Assembly: GCA_016871415.1 (NCBI GenBank)
Contig: VHDL01000017.1
Location: 1 to 43,292 of the forward strand
Direction: 5' to 3'
Origin: Verrucomicrobiota bacterium
GTDB lineage: Bacteria > Verrucomicrobiota > Verrucomicrobiia > Opitutales > UBA953
Length of the DNA: 43,292 bases
In this document: positions 16,016 through 24,945 of the stretch, in pieces
Position numbering within the stretch: the stretch's first letter is position 1
Layout of the letters: the number at the start of each line of letters is the position of its first letter
Program-made: the position numbers and the translations under genes
Notes under the pieces: generated by a model
What the model was told of the DNA's origin: nothing
The model's database searches: none
Seen by the model: the letters and a program-made list of their open reading frames with translations, nothing else

Positions 16016-18348
16016 CTTCTGGAGGTCGGGAGGGGCGGGAGCTTCGCCGAGTAGTGCACGGCGCGATGACGAGAATCGTCGTAGGCGAAATGGAGCCATT
16101 GTCCGTCGGCGCTGACGAAGCCGTCCGGATAGTTGAGCGAGGACCCCATGGCTTTGGCGGGACGGTCAGGGTCGGGACCCGGCTGTTCGACGAGGACGCG
16201 CTGGTAGGGCCAGGTCCGTGCGCCGTCGAAGCTGACCCAGAGCGACAGCGGCATGCGGCGCCTGGGGTTCGGATTGTGCAGGAGCGCCACGGCGTCGCCG
16301 CCCAGGGGGAAGAGGGTGGCCTTGCTGCCGGGGTTGGGGATGTCGGTGACCGAAGCGAATTCCGGCCAAGTGCGGCCGCCGTCCTTGGAGACGGCCTGAT
16401 AGAGCACGCCCCCGAGGCCGTCGGCGCGGATGAACATCAGGATGGAGCCGTCAGCCCGCTCGCAGATCGTCGGCTCCGCCCAGCCGAAGTACTTGTCGTT
16501 GGGCGTGAGGCGCACGTCGCCGTGCTCGCTCCAGGTCTTGCCGCCGTCGGCACTCATCAGCACGCCGTTGCGCGGGTTGGTGAAGGCGCGGTCGAGCGGC
16601 GCCTTGCCCTTCTCGGAGTCGGGGCCGACATAGTGCTGGAAGGGCATCAGGATCCGTCCGTCCTTGGTCACGATGGAGGGTCGGATGAACGTGCGCTCCT
16701 TGAGGCGACCGGGTAGTTCGGTCGGCTTGCTCCAGGTCTTGAAGGAGTCGTCGCTGGTCAGATACCAGGAACGCCAGTCGTTCGCCCAATGCTTGGAATG
16801 CGTGGAGAAGAAGAGGGTGGACCGGCCGCCCCGGATGAACAGCTCCGTCGGGCCCTGGCCGATGGTCTTTCCCTCGCGAGGGAAGCTCACGTCGAATTCG
16901 GTCAGGTCCGTCCAGGTCCGTCCCTCGTCGTCGCTGCGCGTCACGGCGGTGTAGTTCAGCGGCGAGGGCTCGGTGTCGCCGCCGGCGAGCATGAAGTAGA
17001 TCCACGAGCCGTCGGGCAGCTTGCGCAGCGTGGTGTCGCAGACCATGCGGTTGGGCGAACGGCCTTCGTAAGGGATGCTTTTGCGGTCCTGCTTCGCGTC
17101 CTCGGCGGCTTGCGCCGCCCATCGAGGGTCGGGCCGTATCGCGCGGGAGCCGAGTTCGGGGTGCGGGGTCTTGAGGGCCTTGTTCACGAGCGTGCGCGTG
17201 ACCTTGGTCTGATTCGCGACATCCTCCTCGGTGAACTTGGTCAGCAGGATTTCGGCGTCGGTATGGCGGTTCCAGTCGTAGAGGATGTGGATCGTGCCGT
17301 CGGGCGCCTGGAAGCCGTCGGGGTAGGAGACCGAGGCGCGGTCGTCGAGCAGGAGTCCCGGGCTCCAGGTCTTGCCGTCGTCCTTCGAGACGAAGGCCGA
17401 CAGGCTGGAGCGCCGCGGCAGCCGGACGTCGATCGGGCCGTTCTTCACCATGAGCAGGTTGCCCGAGTTGAGTCGACGGATGAAGAAACGGGCCTTGGGA
17501 TTCTTGATGCCGGAGTCGGTCGGCGTGCTCCAAGTGCGGCCGCCGTCGGCCGAAGTGCTTTCGCTGATCCCTTGGCCGGCGCGGGCCAGCATCCACAGCG
17601 AGCCGTCCTTCCGTTCGACGATCATGTGTTCGTCGAAGTCGGTGCCGGGGAAGACCACCCCGCCGCGGCGGGTCCAGGTCTTGCCTTGGTCGGAAGACGC
17701 ATAGACGTTGGCCATGCGGATCGCGTCGAGGTCGCGATGATGGTCACGGAATGTCTCCACGCCCTTGAAATCCTTGTTCCAAGGCCCGATCCGGTCGCGC
17801 GTCCAGAGCGAGACGGGCAGCAACCAGTCGCCGTTGGCGAGCACCGTCGGCTTGTTCAGCGTACAGCCGTCGGCGATGCGCACGGGCGCCGACCAGGCCG
17901 GGTTGGCGTCATCGGGGTTGTCGCAACGCGTAACCCAGTCCCCTCCGCGACCGTCGAAGTAGCCGAGGCTCTGGTCGAAGAAGCACCAGAGCCGGCCTTG
18001 TGGGTCCGTCCAGAGATTGCCAACGAGCGTGCGGCGGTTCGGTTTGCCCGGCAGGTCGGTCGGGTCGATGACCAAGCGAGGCTTCGACCAGCTCTTCCCG
18101 CCGTTGTCGGAGGAAGCCAGCATCAGGAAGCCGTTGGCGCTGTCCCCGTTGCCGATCCAAGCGGCCCAGAGGCGCCCTTTCGGCGTCCGGTCGAGGCCGA
18201 TGATCATGTTGCCCGGCCGATTGGCGTCGGCGTATTCCGGACCCGGGTTGGTGTTGAGAGCCGGCGGCTCGAGGGCGAGGTCGAGCGTCGCTTGGTCAAG
18301 CGCCGCGAGCGGCAGCGTCAGCGCGATGAGAGACAGGATGAGTTTCAT
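16012..18348 (-). CDS. Tandem double-propeller exo-sialidase-like protein
   Basis: 778-aa secreted protein, about twice the size of a single sialidase domain, with a signal peptide at about residues 1-16. Domain 1 spans about 25-385 and domain 2 about 410-775. Nine Asp-box-like turns are visible, for example SSDNGGKSWS, SSDQGKTWT, SADGGRTWS, SKDDGKTWS, RSDDEGRTWT, SADGGKTWS and SKDGGRTWP. Both halves end in a YPDGF followed by a DG turn and an ILYD or HFAYDDSRH strand, consistent with internal duplication of a six-bladed propeller. The family includes sialidases and related exo-glycosidases, but the true specificity is unclear. It lies 9 bases after the kinase-MurQ gene and overlaps the downstream lipoprotein. 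Confidence 0.85.
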   Translation of the reverse strand: MKLILSLIALTLPLAALDQATLDLALEPPALNTNPGPEYADANRPGNMIIGLDRTPKGRLWAAWIGNGDSANGFLMLASSDNGGKSWSKPRLVIDPTDLPGKPNRRTLVGNLWTDPQGRLWCFFDQSLGYFDGRGGDWVTRCDNPDDANPAWSAPVRIADGCTLNKPTVLANGDWLLPVSLWTRDRIGPWNKDFKGVETFRDHHRDLDAIRMANVYASSDQGKTWTRRGGVVFPGTDFDEHMIVERKDGSLWMLARAGQGISESTSADGGRTWSTPTDSGIKNPKARFFIRRLNSGNLLMVKNGPIDVRLPRRSSLSAFVSKDDGKTWSPGLLLDDRASVSYPDGFQAPDGTIHILYDWNRHTDAEILLTKFTEEDVANQTKVTRTLVNKALKTPHPELGSRAIRPDPRWAAQAAEDAKQDRKSIPYEGRSPNRMVCDTTLRKLPDGSWIYFMLAGGDTEPSPLNYTAVTRSDDEGRTWTDLTEFDVSFPREGKTIGQGPTELFIRGGRSTLFFSTHSKHWANDWRSWYLTSDDSFKTWSKPTELPGRLKERTFIRPSIVTKDGRILMPFQHYVGPDSEKGKAPLDRAFTNPRNGVLMSADGGKTWSEHGDVRLTPNDKYFGWAEPTICERADGSILMFIRADGLGGVLYQAVSKDGGRTWPEFASVTDIPNPGSKATLFPLGGDAVALLHNPNPRRRMPLSLWVSFDGARTWPYQRVLVEQPGPDPDRPAKAMGSSLNYPDGFVSADGQWLHFAYDDSRHRAVHYSAKLPPLPTSRR

Positions 18349-18357
18349 GAAAGCACT

Positions 18358-20139
18358 TCAGGCCGGGCGCCCCAGGCGTCCGCAGGCCTCGCGGACTATC
18401 CAGCCGGTCGATTCCAGCGCACGGCGGCAGGCGACCTCATCGGCGCCGGTCAGCTCACGCACGATGCGCACGGCGCGCTCCCGGAGCTTGGAGTTGGAAG
18501 GGTTGAGGTCGACCATCAGGTTGCTCATGACCTTGCCGGAACGCACCATCGCCAAGGTGGTGATGAGGTTCAGGACGAGCTTGGTGGCGGTGCCCGCTTT
18601 GAGACGGGTCGATCCTGTCAGGACCTCGGGGCCGGTGTCGGGCAGGATGGCCCGGTCGACGAGCGGATGTCCGCGGTAACCGGGATTGCAGCAGAGGAGC
18701 ACGGTCGTGGCTCCACGCCGCCGGGCCTCGCCCAGGCAGCCCCAGATGAAGGGGGCGTGTCCGCTGGCGGAAATGCCGATGACGACGTCGCGTGCGTCGA
18801 CGGCCCGGGCGGTCATCGCCTGGGCCCCGGCCGCCTCGTCGTCCTCCGCGCCCTCGACGGCGCTCCAGAGCGCCCGCTTGCCTCCCGCCATCACGCCCTG
18901 CACCAGCCTGGAGGGCGTACGGAAGGTCGGAGGGCATTCGCTCGCGTCGAGGACGCCGAGGCGTCCGGAAGTACCCGCGCCGCAATAGATCAGACGGCCG
19001 CCGGCGGCGAAAGCCTTCGCGACGGCCTCGACGGTCCATTCGATGTTCGCGCTCTCGGCCAGGATCTTCGCGGGCAGACCCGCATCCTCGTCGAGCATCA
19101 GCCTGATCGCCTCGGCCACGGGCATTTCGGAGAGACGGACCGACCGCGGGTTGCGGCCTTCGGTCGGAGCCGCCGACACGGGACGGAACGCGCCGGTCGC
19201 GGGCTTGGGTCTTGCGGCCGCGGATCCTGCTGGGCCGCGGTCTTCGGCCCGGAGCGCGAGGCGCGTCGCCCCCCAGGCGCCGGAGCGGGTGAGCGGCGCG
19301 ACCTCGCTGCCAGGCCTGGCCTCGCGGATGCGCGCGGTCACGTCTTCGACGAACCAGGGGTTCTTCAGCAAGGTCGAGCCGTTGAGCACGATCTGCACCT
19401 TCTCTTCCGGCGTGGCGATGCGGGCCGCGCAATGGACCGCGTCCTTGCTCAGCCGCTCGGCCGCCCGCCGCAGGATGGCCGTCGCGATCTCGTCCTGCCG
19501 CGAGGCGGCGGCCTCGAAGACCACCTTGGCGAGGGAGGCGATTTCGCTCTTTCCGGCCGTCATCGACCATTCGATGAGCGATTCAGGGTCGTTCATCTGG
19601 AGCTCGGCGAGCATGTCGGCGCCCAGGGCGGGCCAGGCGGCGTCGATGTCGTAGATCGTGACCGTGGACTTCAGGGCGTGCATGGCGATGTCGCACGCGC
19701 TGCCGCGGTCGCCGATGATGTGTCCGCGTCCGCCCACCTTCACCGTGGCGCCGTCCTTGCGCCTTCCGAAGCAGCAGGATCCCGTCCCGCTCAGCAGCAG
19801 CACCTGCGCCGCGCAGCCTTCCTTCCAATCCTCCGCCTCCAGGGCGACCAGCAGGTCGTCGCCGACGGCCGAGGGGACGCCGGGCCAGACCTCGGCGATC
19901 GCCCGGGTCAGCCTTTCGCGGTCGGCGGCGGTACGGACGCCCGCCATGCCCGCGCCGATGCGTCCGGGTTGCGCCGGCAGCCGATCACGGATGGAGACCA
20001 GGAGCGCGTGCAGCTCCTCGCCGTTGAGCAGGCGGACATTGCCCGGACCGGCCGTGACCGTGGCTAGTTCGCCTCCCTCGGCCCCGAGTAGCAGGGCGGT
20101 CGTGCGCGTGCCCCCTCCCTCGATGCCGAGCAGGTTCAC
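18358..20139 (-). CDS. murQ: Bifunctional amino-sugar kinase / N-acetylmuramic acid 6-phosphate etherase
   Basis: 593-aa cytoplasmic fusion. Residues 1 to about 300 are a BadF/BadG/BcrA-type sugar kinase (NagK/MurK-like): GIEGGGTRT phosphate loop (5-13), GDD (93-95), LSGTGS (116-121), GGRGHIIGDRGS (136-147). A linker of about 25 residues leads to MurQ (about 327-593): YCGAGTSGRLGVLDASECPPTF, VEGAEDD, PEVLTGSTRLKAGT. E401 and E432 have the same spacing as the two catalytic Glu of E. coli MurQ. Expected chemistry is phosphorylation of MurNAc (or GlcNAc), then cleavage of MurNAc-6-P to GlcNAc-6-P and D-lactate. The GTG start has a clear AAGGAG eight bases upstream. The gene symbol refers to the C-terminal half. 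It lies among sialidase-like genes, so it could serve cell-wall recycling or glycan use. Confidence 0.92.
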   Translation of the reverse strand: MNLLGIEGGGTRTTALLLGAEGGELATVTAGPGNVRLLNGEELHALLVSIRDRLPAQPGRIGAGMAGVRTAADRERLTRAIAEVWPGVPSAVGDDLLVALEAEDWKEGCAAQVLLLSGTGSCCFGRRKDGATVKVGGRGHIIGDRGSACDIAMHALKSTVTIYDIDAAWPALGADMLAELQMNDPESLIEWSMTAGKSEIASLAKVVFEAAASRQDEIATAILRRAAERLSKDAVHCAARIATPEEKVQIVLNGSTLLKNPWFVEDVTARIREARPGSEVAPLTRSGAWGATRLALRAEDRGPAGSAAARPKPATGAFRPVSAAPTEGRNPRSVRLSEMPVAEAIRLMLDEDAGLPAKILAESANIEWTVEAVAKAFAAGGRLIYCGAGTSGRLGVLDASECPPTFRTPSRLVQGVMAGGKRALWSAVEGAEDDEAAGAQAMTARAVDARDVVIGISASGHAPFIWGCLGEARRRGATTVLLCCNPGYRGHPLVDRAILPDTGPEVLTGSTRLKAGTATKLVLNLITTLAMVRSGKVMSNLMVDLNPSNSKLRERAVRIVRELTGADEVACRRALESTGWIVREACGRLGRPA

Positions 20140-20147
20140 GCCGCGGG

Positions 20148-20153
20148 CTCCTT
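20148..20153 (-). promoter_or_regulatory. Shine-Dalgarno site for the kinase-MurQ gene
   Basis: On the minus strand AAGGAG lies 8 bases before the GTG at 20139. It supports that GTG start. It is the only strong Shine-Dalgarno sequence noticed among the gene starts in the window, suggesting this gene is initiated independently of upstream translation. Confidence 0.7.
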
Positions 20154-20158
20154 GGCTT

Positions 20159-21628
20159 TCACGAGACCAGCGCCTTGACCACCTTGGCCGGCAGGACGCC
20201 GGTCAGCTTCTGGTCGAGGCCCTGATGCTTGAAGGTGAAGCGCTCGTGGTTGTAGCCGAGCAGGTGGACCACCGTCGCGTGGAAGTCCGAGATGTGCAGC
20301 GGGTCCTTGACGATGTTGTAGCTGAAGTCGTCCGTCTCGCCGTAGATCGCACCGCCCTTGGCGCCGCCGCCGGCCATCCACATCGTGAAGCAGCGCGGGT
20401 GGTGGTCGCGTCCGTAGTTCTCCTTCGAGAGGCCGCCCTGGCTGTAGATGGTGCGTCCGAACTCCCCGCCCCAGATGATGAGCGTGTCCTCGAACATCCC
20501 GCGGCGCTTCAGGTCCTCGATGAGGGCGTGGCAGGGCTGGTCGACGTCCTTGACCTGGCTGGGCATGCGGCCGCCGACGTTGGCGTGGTGGTCCCAGTTG
20601 TTCAGGTAGATCTGGGTGAAGCGGACCCCGCGTTCGGCCAGGCGGCGGGCCATGAGCACGCTGTTGGCGAACGTCCCGGGCTTGCGGGCCTCCTCGCCGT
20701 AGAGCGTGAAGGTCGACTCCGGCTCCTTGGTCAGGTCGGTCAGTTCAGGCACGCTGGCCTGCATGCGGAACGCCATCTCATACTGCTGGATGCGGGTGTG
20801 GATCTCCGGGTCGCCCACCTGCCTGTAGTTCATCCGGTTCAGTTCGTTGATGCCGTCGATGGCCTTGCGGCGCACGTCCTCGGACACTCCGGCCGGATTG
20901 TTGATGAACAGAATGGGGTCGCCCTTGCTGCGGAAGGAGACGCCGGCGTGCACGCCCGGCAGGTACCCGCTGGACCAGAGGCGGGACGAGATGGCCTGCT
21001 CCTGCTCGCGGTTGGTCGGGGTGGCGATGAGCACCACGAAGGCGGGCAGGTTGTCGTTCTCCGAGCCCAGGCCGTAGGAGGCCCAGGAGCCGAGGCAGGG
21101 GCGTCCGGTGACCTGGTTGCCCGTCTGCATGGCGCAGATGGCCGGCTCGTGGTTGATCGCCTCGGTGTTGAGCGAGCGCATCCAGCAGATGTCGTCGGCG
21201 TTCTTGTTCAGGTGCTGGAACAGGTCGGAGTTCATCCACATGCCGCACTGGCCGAACTGCTTGAAGTTGAACTTCGACGGCGCGATGGGGAAGCGGGCCT
21301 GGCCGCTCGTCATGGTCGTGAGGCGCTGCCCCTTGCGGATGCTGTCGGGCAGGTCCTTGTCATACCAGTCCTTGAGGCCGGGCTTGTAGTCGAAGAGGTC
21401 CATCTGCGACGGTCCGCCGACCATGTGGAGGTAGATGACGCGCTTGGCGCGGGGCTTGAAGTGCGTCGCCGCGGTGCCGGGGGCGGCGTGGGCTATGGTC
21501 GGGCCGAGCAGCGAGGTCAGCGCGGCGGCGCCCAGGGCGTTGGCGCCGCGTCCGAGGAAGCGGCGGCGGGTCTCGAGGGACTGCCATTCGTGGAGGAGGG
21601 ACATGGGTCGCGAAGGTTCGGGGTTCAC
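20159..21628 (-). CDS. DUF1501 Tat-exported protein
   Basis: 489-aa DUF1501 protein. A twin-arginine signal (TRRRFLGRGANALGAAAL) precedes RVIYLHMVGGPSQMDLFDYKP, the DUF1501 hallmark, and GGEFGRTIYSQGG, DHHPRCFTMWMAGGG and DFHATVVHLLGY near the end. DUF1501 belongs to the alkaline-phosphatase-like superfamily together with sulfatases, but no substrate is known. The GTG at 21628 overlaps the stop of the upstream gene (GTGA); an ATG at 21604 starting MSLLHEWQ is equally plausible. It pairs with the PSCyt1/DUF1549/DUF1553 gene directly upstream, a pairing common in Planctomycetes and Verrucomicrobia. Export in folded form through Tat suggests a cofactor or a multi-metal site. Confidence 0.92.
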   Translation of the reverse strand: MNPEPSRPMSLLHEWQSLETRRRFLGRGANALGAAALTSLLGPTIAHAAPGTAATHFKPRAKRVIYLHMVGGPSQMDLFDYKPGLKDWYDKDLPDSIRKGQRLTTMTSGQARFPIAPSKFNFKQFGQCGMWMNSDLFQHLNKNADDICWMRSLNTEAINHEPAICAMQTGNQVTGRPCLGSWASYGLGSENDNLPAFVVLIATPTNREQEQAISSRLWSSGYLPGVHAGVSFRSKGDPILFINNPAGVSEDVRRKAIDGINELNRMNYRQVGDPEIHTRIQQYEMAFRMQASVPELTDLTKEPESTFTLYGEEARKPGTFANSVLMARRLAERGVRFTQIYLNNWDHHANVGGRMPSQVKDVDQPCHALIEDLKRRGMFEDTLIIWGGEFGRTIYSQGGLSKENYGRDHHPRCFTMWMAGGGAKGGAIYGETDDFSYNIVKDPLHISDFHATVVHLLGYNHERFTFKHQGLDQKLTGVLPAKVVKALVS

Positions 21629-24600
21629 TTGGTGATCGTCTCGTCCAGGTTCAGGAGCTGGTTGCAGACCATGGTCCAGGCGGCCAGTTCGGCGGCGGGG
21701 ACTTCGGCCTGGGGCTTGGATTCGCCGACCTTGAGGAGGGCCTCGGCCTCGGCCTGGCGGCCGGCGTAGTGCGTCCGGAGGTCCTTCAGCGAGCCGCGCA
21801 GGACCTTGAGCTCATCGTCGCGGAGCGTGCGGCCGAGCACGCGCTCGGCGGCCGCCTGGAGGCGGGCGTCCTCGTTCGGGCCCGCCATGAAGACGCGCTG
21901 AGCGAGGTTGCGGGCGGCCTCGACGAACTGCGGGTCGTTCATCGCGACCAGGGCCTGCAGCGGCGTGTTGGTGCGGTCACGTCGGACGCAGCTCATCTCG
22001 CGGCTGGGGGCGTTGAAGATGTCGAGGTTCGCCGGGGCGGCCATGCGCTTCCAGAAGTTGTAGACGGTGCGCCGGTAGAGGTTCTCCCCCTTGTCCTGCA
22101 CGTATTTCTCGGTGCCCATGCCCACGACCTCCCAGATGTTCTCGGGCTGGTAGGGCAGGGTCCCCGCTCCGTACATGCGGGGCGAGAGCGAGCCGCTGGC
22201 GGCGAGGGCCAGGTCGCGGATCATCTCGCCGTCCATGCGGAAGCGCGGGCCGCGGCTCACGAGGGAGTTGTCGCGGTCCTTGGCGAGCTTCTCGGGCGTC
22301 ATGACGGCCGCCTGACGGTAGGCCGCGGAGGTGATGAGCAGACGGTAGAGGCGCTTCACGTCCCAGCCGTTCTCACGGAAGTCGACGGCGAGCCAGTCGA
22401 GCAGCTCGGGATGGGTGGGCGGGGCGCCCATGATGCCGAAGTCCTCGGAGGTCTTGACGATGCCCTGGCCGAAGAGCTCCTGCCACATCCGGTTGACGGT
22501 CACGCGCGCGGTCAGGGGATTGGCGGGGCTGACGATCCAGCGGGCGAGGCCGAGGCGGTTGCGGGGTTCGCCCTCAGGCAGCTTGCCCAGCACGGCGGGG
22601 ATGGCCGCGGCGACCTTCTCGCCGGGCTTGTCGTAGGCGCCACGGATGAGGATGTGGGCGAAGGGCTCGCTGTCCTTCTTCTCCTCCTGGATGTGGGTGA
22701 TCGGGTTGCGGTTCTTGATCGTCTCCTGTTCGGAGGTCAGTCGGGCCACGGCGTCTCCCGTCTTGCGGAAGCCCTGATGGCGAGTCGCGAGGTAATGTTC
22801 GCCGAGGGCGGCCTGCTGCTGCGCGTTGGGCTTGCCCATGGCGACGGCCCGGGCGAGGGGTCCGACCTTGAACACGAGGCCGGCGTGACGCGCGTCGAGG
22901 CTGCGGTCGTAGAGGCGCACGTCCTGCACCTCCCCTTCGAGGAATTCGCTCTGGCTGCGCTGGCCGACGAAGGTCGGCGCCTCCGAAACGGAGGCGGTCT
23001 TCAGCTTGTCGATTTCAGCCCTGATTTCGGTGCGGACGCCGTCGACGTAGAGGGTCAGGCCGCCGGCCTTGCCCTTGCCGTCGTAGGTGAGCACGAGATG
23101 CTGCCAGGCGCCGGGGCGCACCGAAGGACGCGTCGTGGTCACCTTGATGGCGTCATCGGGCCATTTGCTGATGAGGTAGAAGCCGTAGTTGCGACCGCCC
23201 TGGAAGAGGCTCCATCCGCGGGCGGCGTTGCGGTCCTCCATGCGAGCCACGATCGTGCCCGTGCCTTCCGCCTTGGCCACGCGCACCCAGGCGGCGACGG
23301 AGAAGGGCTTCATGGTGTCGAACTTGCCGACCTCACCGAGCTCGAGGGTCGACCCTTTCTTGACCGCGGGGGCGGCGCCCAGCTTGCCGTCCTTCTTCCA
23401 CTCAACCGTGCCGGCGGACTTGGTTCCGGCGGGCACGCCCTTGCCTTCATCGAGCGGGAAGCGCGCGAGCAGGCCTTCGGCGACGTCCTTCTGCAGGTCC
23501 TCGGCCTTCACGGCCTTGAGCCAGGCGGCGATTTCGGGGGCGGCCGACTTGCGCTGCTCGGCAAGGGCGGCCTGGGCCGCAGGGATCTCCTGCTTGAGCG
23601 CGTTCCAGCGCGGGCGGTCGGCGTCGGTCGGGATCACAAGGATGGGCCCGCGGCCGTCCTTCACGTTGCCGTCCAGGGCGCCCTGCGTGGTGTTCCGGAA
23701 GAAGGCCGCCATGGAGTAATAGTCGCGGGCGGTCACCGGGTCGAACTTGTGGTCGTGGCACTGGGCGCAGTTGGTCAGGAGTCCCAGATAGACCCAGCCC
23801 ATGGTCTGCACGCGGTCGGCCGCGTAGTTGGCGAGGTTCTCTTCGGCGATGGTGCCGCCCTCGTTGGTCGTGATGTTGCAGCGCTGCAGTCCTGTGGCGA
23901 TTAGCTGTTCCTCGGTTGGGTTGGGCAGGAGGTCACCGGCGAGTTGCTCGACGGTGAACTGGTCGAAGGGCTGGTTGCGATTGAAGGCCTTGATGACCCA
24001 GTCGCGGTAGGGCCAGATCTCGCGATACTTGTCGAAGTGGAGCCCGTGGGTGTCCGAATAGCGCGCGACGTCCAGCCAGTAGCGGGCGCGGTGCTCGCCG
24101 TACGCGGGCATGGCCATCAGTTCGTCAATGAGCTTGCCGAGGGCCGCGTCGGAGAGGCGGGCGCCGTCCTTGGGCAGGTGCCGCGCGATCAGGTCCGGCG
24201 AGGGCGGCAGGCCGATGAGGTCGAGGGAGACGCGGCGGATGAGGCTGCGGGCGTCGGCTTCAGGCTCAGGCTTCAGGCCGGCCTGTTCGAGACGGGCGAG
24301 GATGAACCGGTCGACCGGATTCTTCGCCCAAGACACGTTCTTGACGTCGGGCAGGGGCGCCTTGACCGGAGGGATGAACGACCAGTGCGGCTGCCAAGGG
24401 GCGCCCTGGTTGATCCATGCCGTGAGCAGGGCGATTTCGTGCGCCTTGAGCTCCTTGTGGGACTCCGGCGGCGGCATCAGGTCGTCTTTGTCCTTGGTGA
24501 TGAGGCGCTGGTAGAGCGGGCTCTTCTCCGCCTGACCTTTGACGACCGGAGCGTCTCCGCTTTCGGCCGCGATGAAGAAACCGGCTTCGGTGTCCAGTCG

Positions 24601-24759
24601 GAGGCCGGCCTTGCGGGTGCCGGGGTCCGGACCATGGCAGTGGAAGCACTTGTCGGCCAGGATGGGGCGGATGTCCCGGTTGAAGACGATCTTCTCCGGC
24701 AGGACTTCCGCGGCGCCGAGCGCGGCCGCGAGCAGGAGGAGGGCGAGGGGTTGACGCAT
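21625..24759 (-). CDS. PSCyt1-DUF1549-LamG-DUF1553 secreted cytochrome-like protein
   Basis: 1044-aa secreted protein with a signal peptide at about residues 1-17. In order: a PSCyt1 cytochrome-c-like domain with C38-F-H-C-H42; DUF1549 (about 145-350) containing a second heme-type motif C331-A-Q-C-H335 in NCAQCHDHKFDP; a LamG/concanavalin domain (about 433-635, FSVAAWVRVAK to GEVQDVRLYDRSLD); and DUF1553 (about 735-990, LGLARWIVSPANPLTARV, DFGIMGAPPTHPELLDWLA). The family is restricted mainly to PVC bacteria and its reaction is unknown. Two CxxCH motifs imply periplasmic redox chemistry, perhaps oxidative attack on a glycan bound by LamG; that is inference. It is first in the run down to 14837, after a 186-base gap. 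Confidence 0.93.
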   Translation of the reverse strand: MRQPLALLLLAAALGAAEVLPEKIVFNRDIRPILADKCFHCHGPDPGTRKAGLRLDTEAGFFIAAESGDAPVVKGQAEKSPLYQRLITKDKDDLMPPPESHKELKAHEIALLTAWINQGAPWQPHWSFIPPVKAPLPDVKNVSWAKNPVDRFILARLEQAGLKPEPEADARSLIRRVSLDLIGLPPSPDLIARHLPKDGARLSDAALGKLIDELMAMPAYGEHRARYWLDVARYSDTHGLHFDKYREIWPYRDWVIKAFNRNQPFDQFTVEQLAGDLLPNPTEEQLIATGLQRCNITTNEGGTIAEENLANYAADRVQTMGWVYLGLLTNCAQCHDHKFDPVTARDYYSMAAFFRNTTQGALDGNVKDGRGPILVIPTDADRPRWNALKQEIPAAQAALAEQRKSAAPEIAAWLKAVKAEDLQKDVAEGLLARFPLDEGKGVPAGTKSAGTVEWKKDGKLGAAPAVKKGSTLELGEVGKFDTMKPFSVAAWVRVAKAEGTGTIVARMEDRNAARGWSLFQGGRNYGFYLISKWPDDAIKVTTTRPSVRPGAWQHLVLTYDGKGKAGGLTLYVDGVRTEIRAEIDKLKTASVSEAPTFVGQRSQSEFLEGEVQDVRLYDRSLDARHAGLVFKVGPLARAVAMGKPNAQQQAALGEHYLATRHQGFRKTGDAVARLTSEQETIKNRNPITHIQEEKKDSEPFAHILIRGAYDKPGEKVAAAIPAVLGKLPEGEPRNRLGLARWIVSPANPLTARVTVNRMWQELFGQGIVKTSEDFGIMGAPPTHPELLDWLAVDFRENGWDVKRLYRLLITSAAYRQAAVMTPEKLAKDRDNSLVSRGPRFRMDGEMIRDLALAASGSLSPRMYGAGTLPYQPENIWEVVGMGTEKYVQDKGENLYRRTVYNFWKRMAAPANLDIFNAPSREMSCVRRDRTNTPLQALVAMNDPQFVEAARNLAQRVFMAGPNEDARLQAAAERVLGRTLRDDELKVLRGSLKDLRTHYAGRQAEAEALLKVGESKPQAEVPAAELAAWTMVCNQLLNLDETITK

Positions 24760-24808
24760 CGTTGGAAATAGGCTCAGTAGATGACCGTTGCCGGTCGGCG
24801 GGCGTTAG

Positions 24809-24824
24809 CATGACCGGGGTCATG
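24809..24824. promoter_or_regulatory. 16-bp perfect palindrome upstream of the DUF1549/DUF1553 gene
   Basis: CATGACC and GGTCATG form seven-base arms around GG, 50 bases before the start codon at 24759 and inside the 186-base gap. The size and symmetry suit an operator for a dimeric regulator. There is no linked regulator gene and only one copy, so the call is tentative. Confidence 0.3.
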
Positions 24825-24945
24825 GGCCAACTAGGCCTGAGGGGTCGCCAGCAAGGTCATACTTGTCCGCCCCCCGTCAGGTTTCAAGGGGAGGTTTGGG
24901 GGTTGATTACCTATTTCGTCGATGAGGTCTCCGATTCCGAATCCC

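Noticed and set aside
16789-20067. A 1092-codon open frame on the plus strand
   Set aside because: It lies opposite the sialidase-like and kinase-MurQ genes, which have clear motifs. The translation is Arg/Gly/Val-rich without domain signatures, as expected for an antisense frame in GC-rich DNA.
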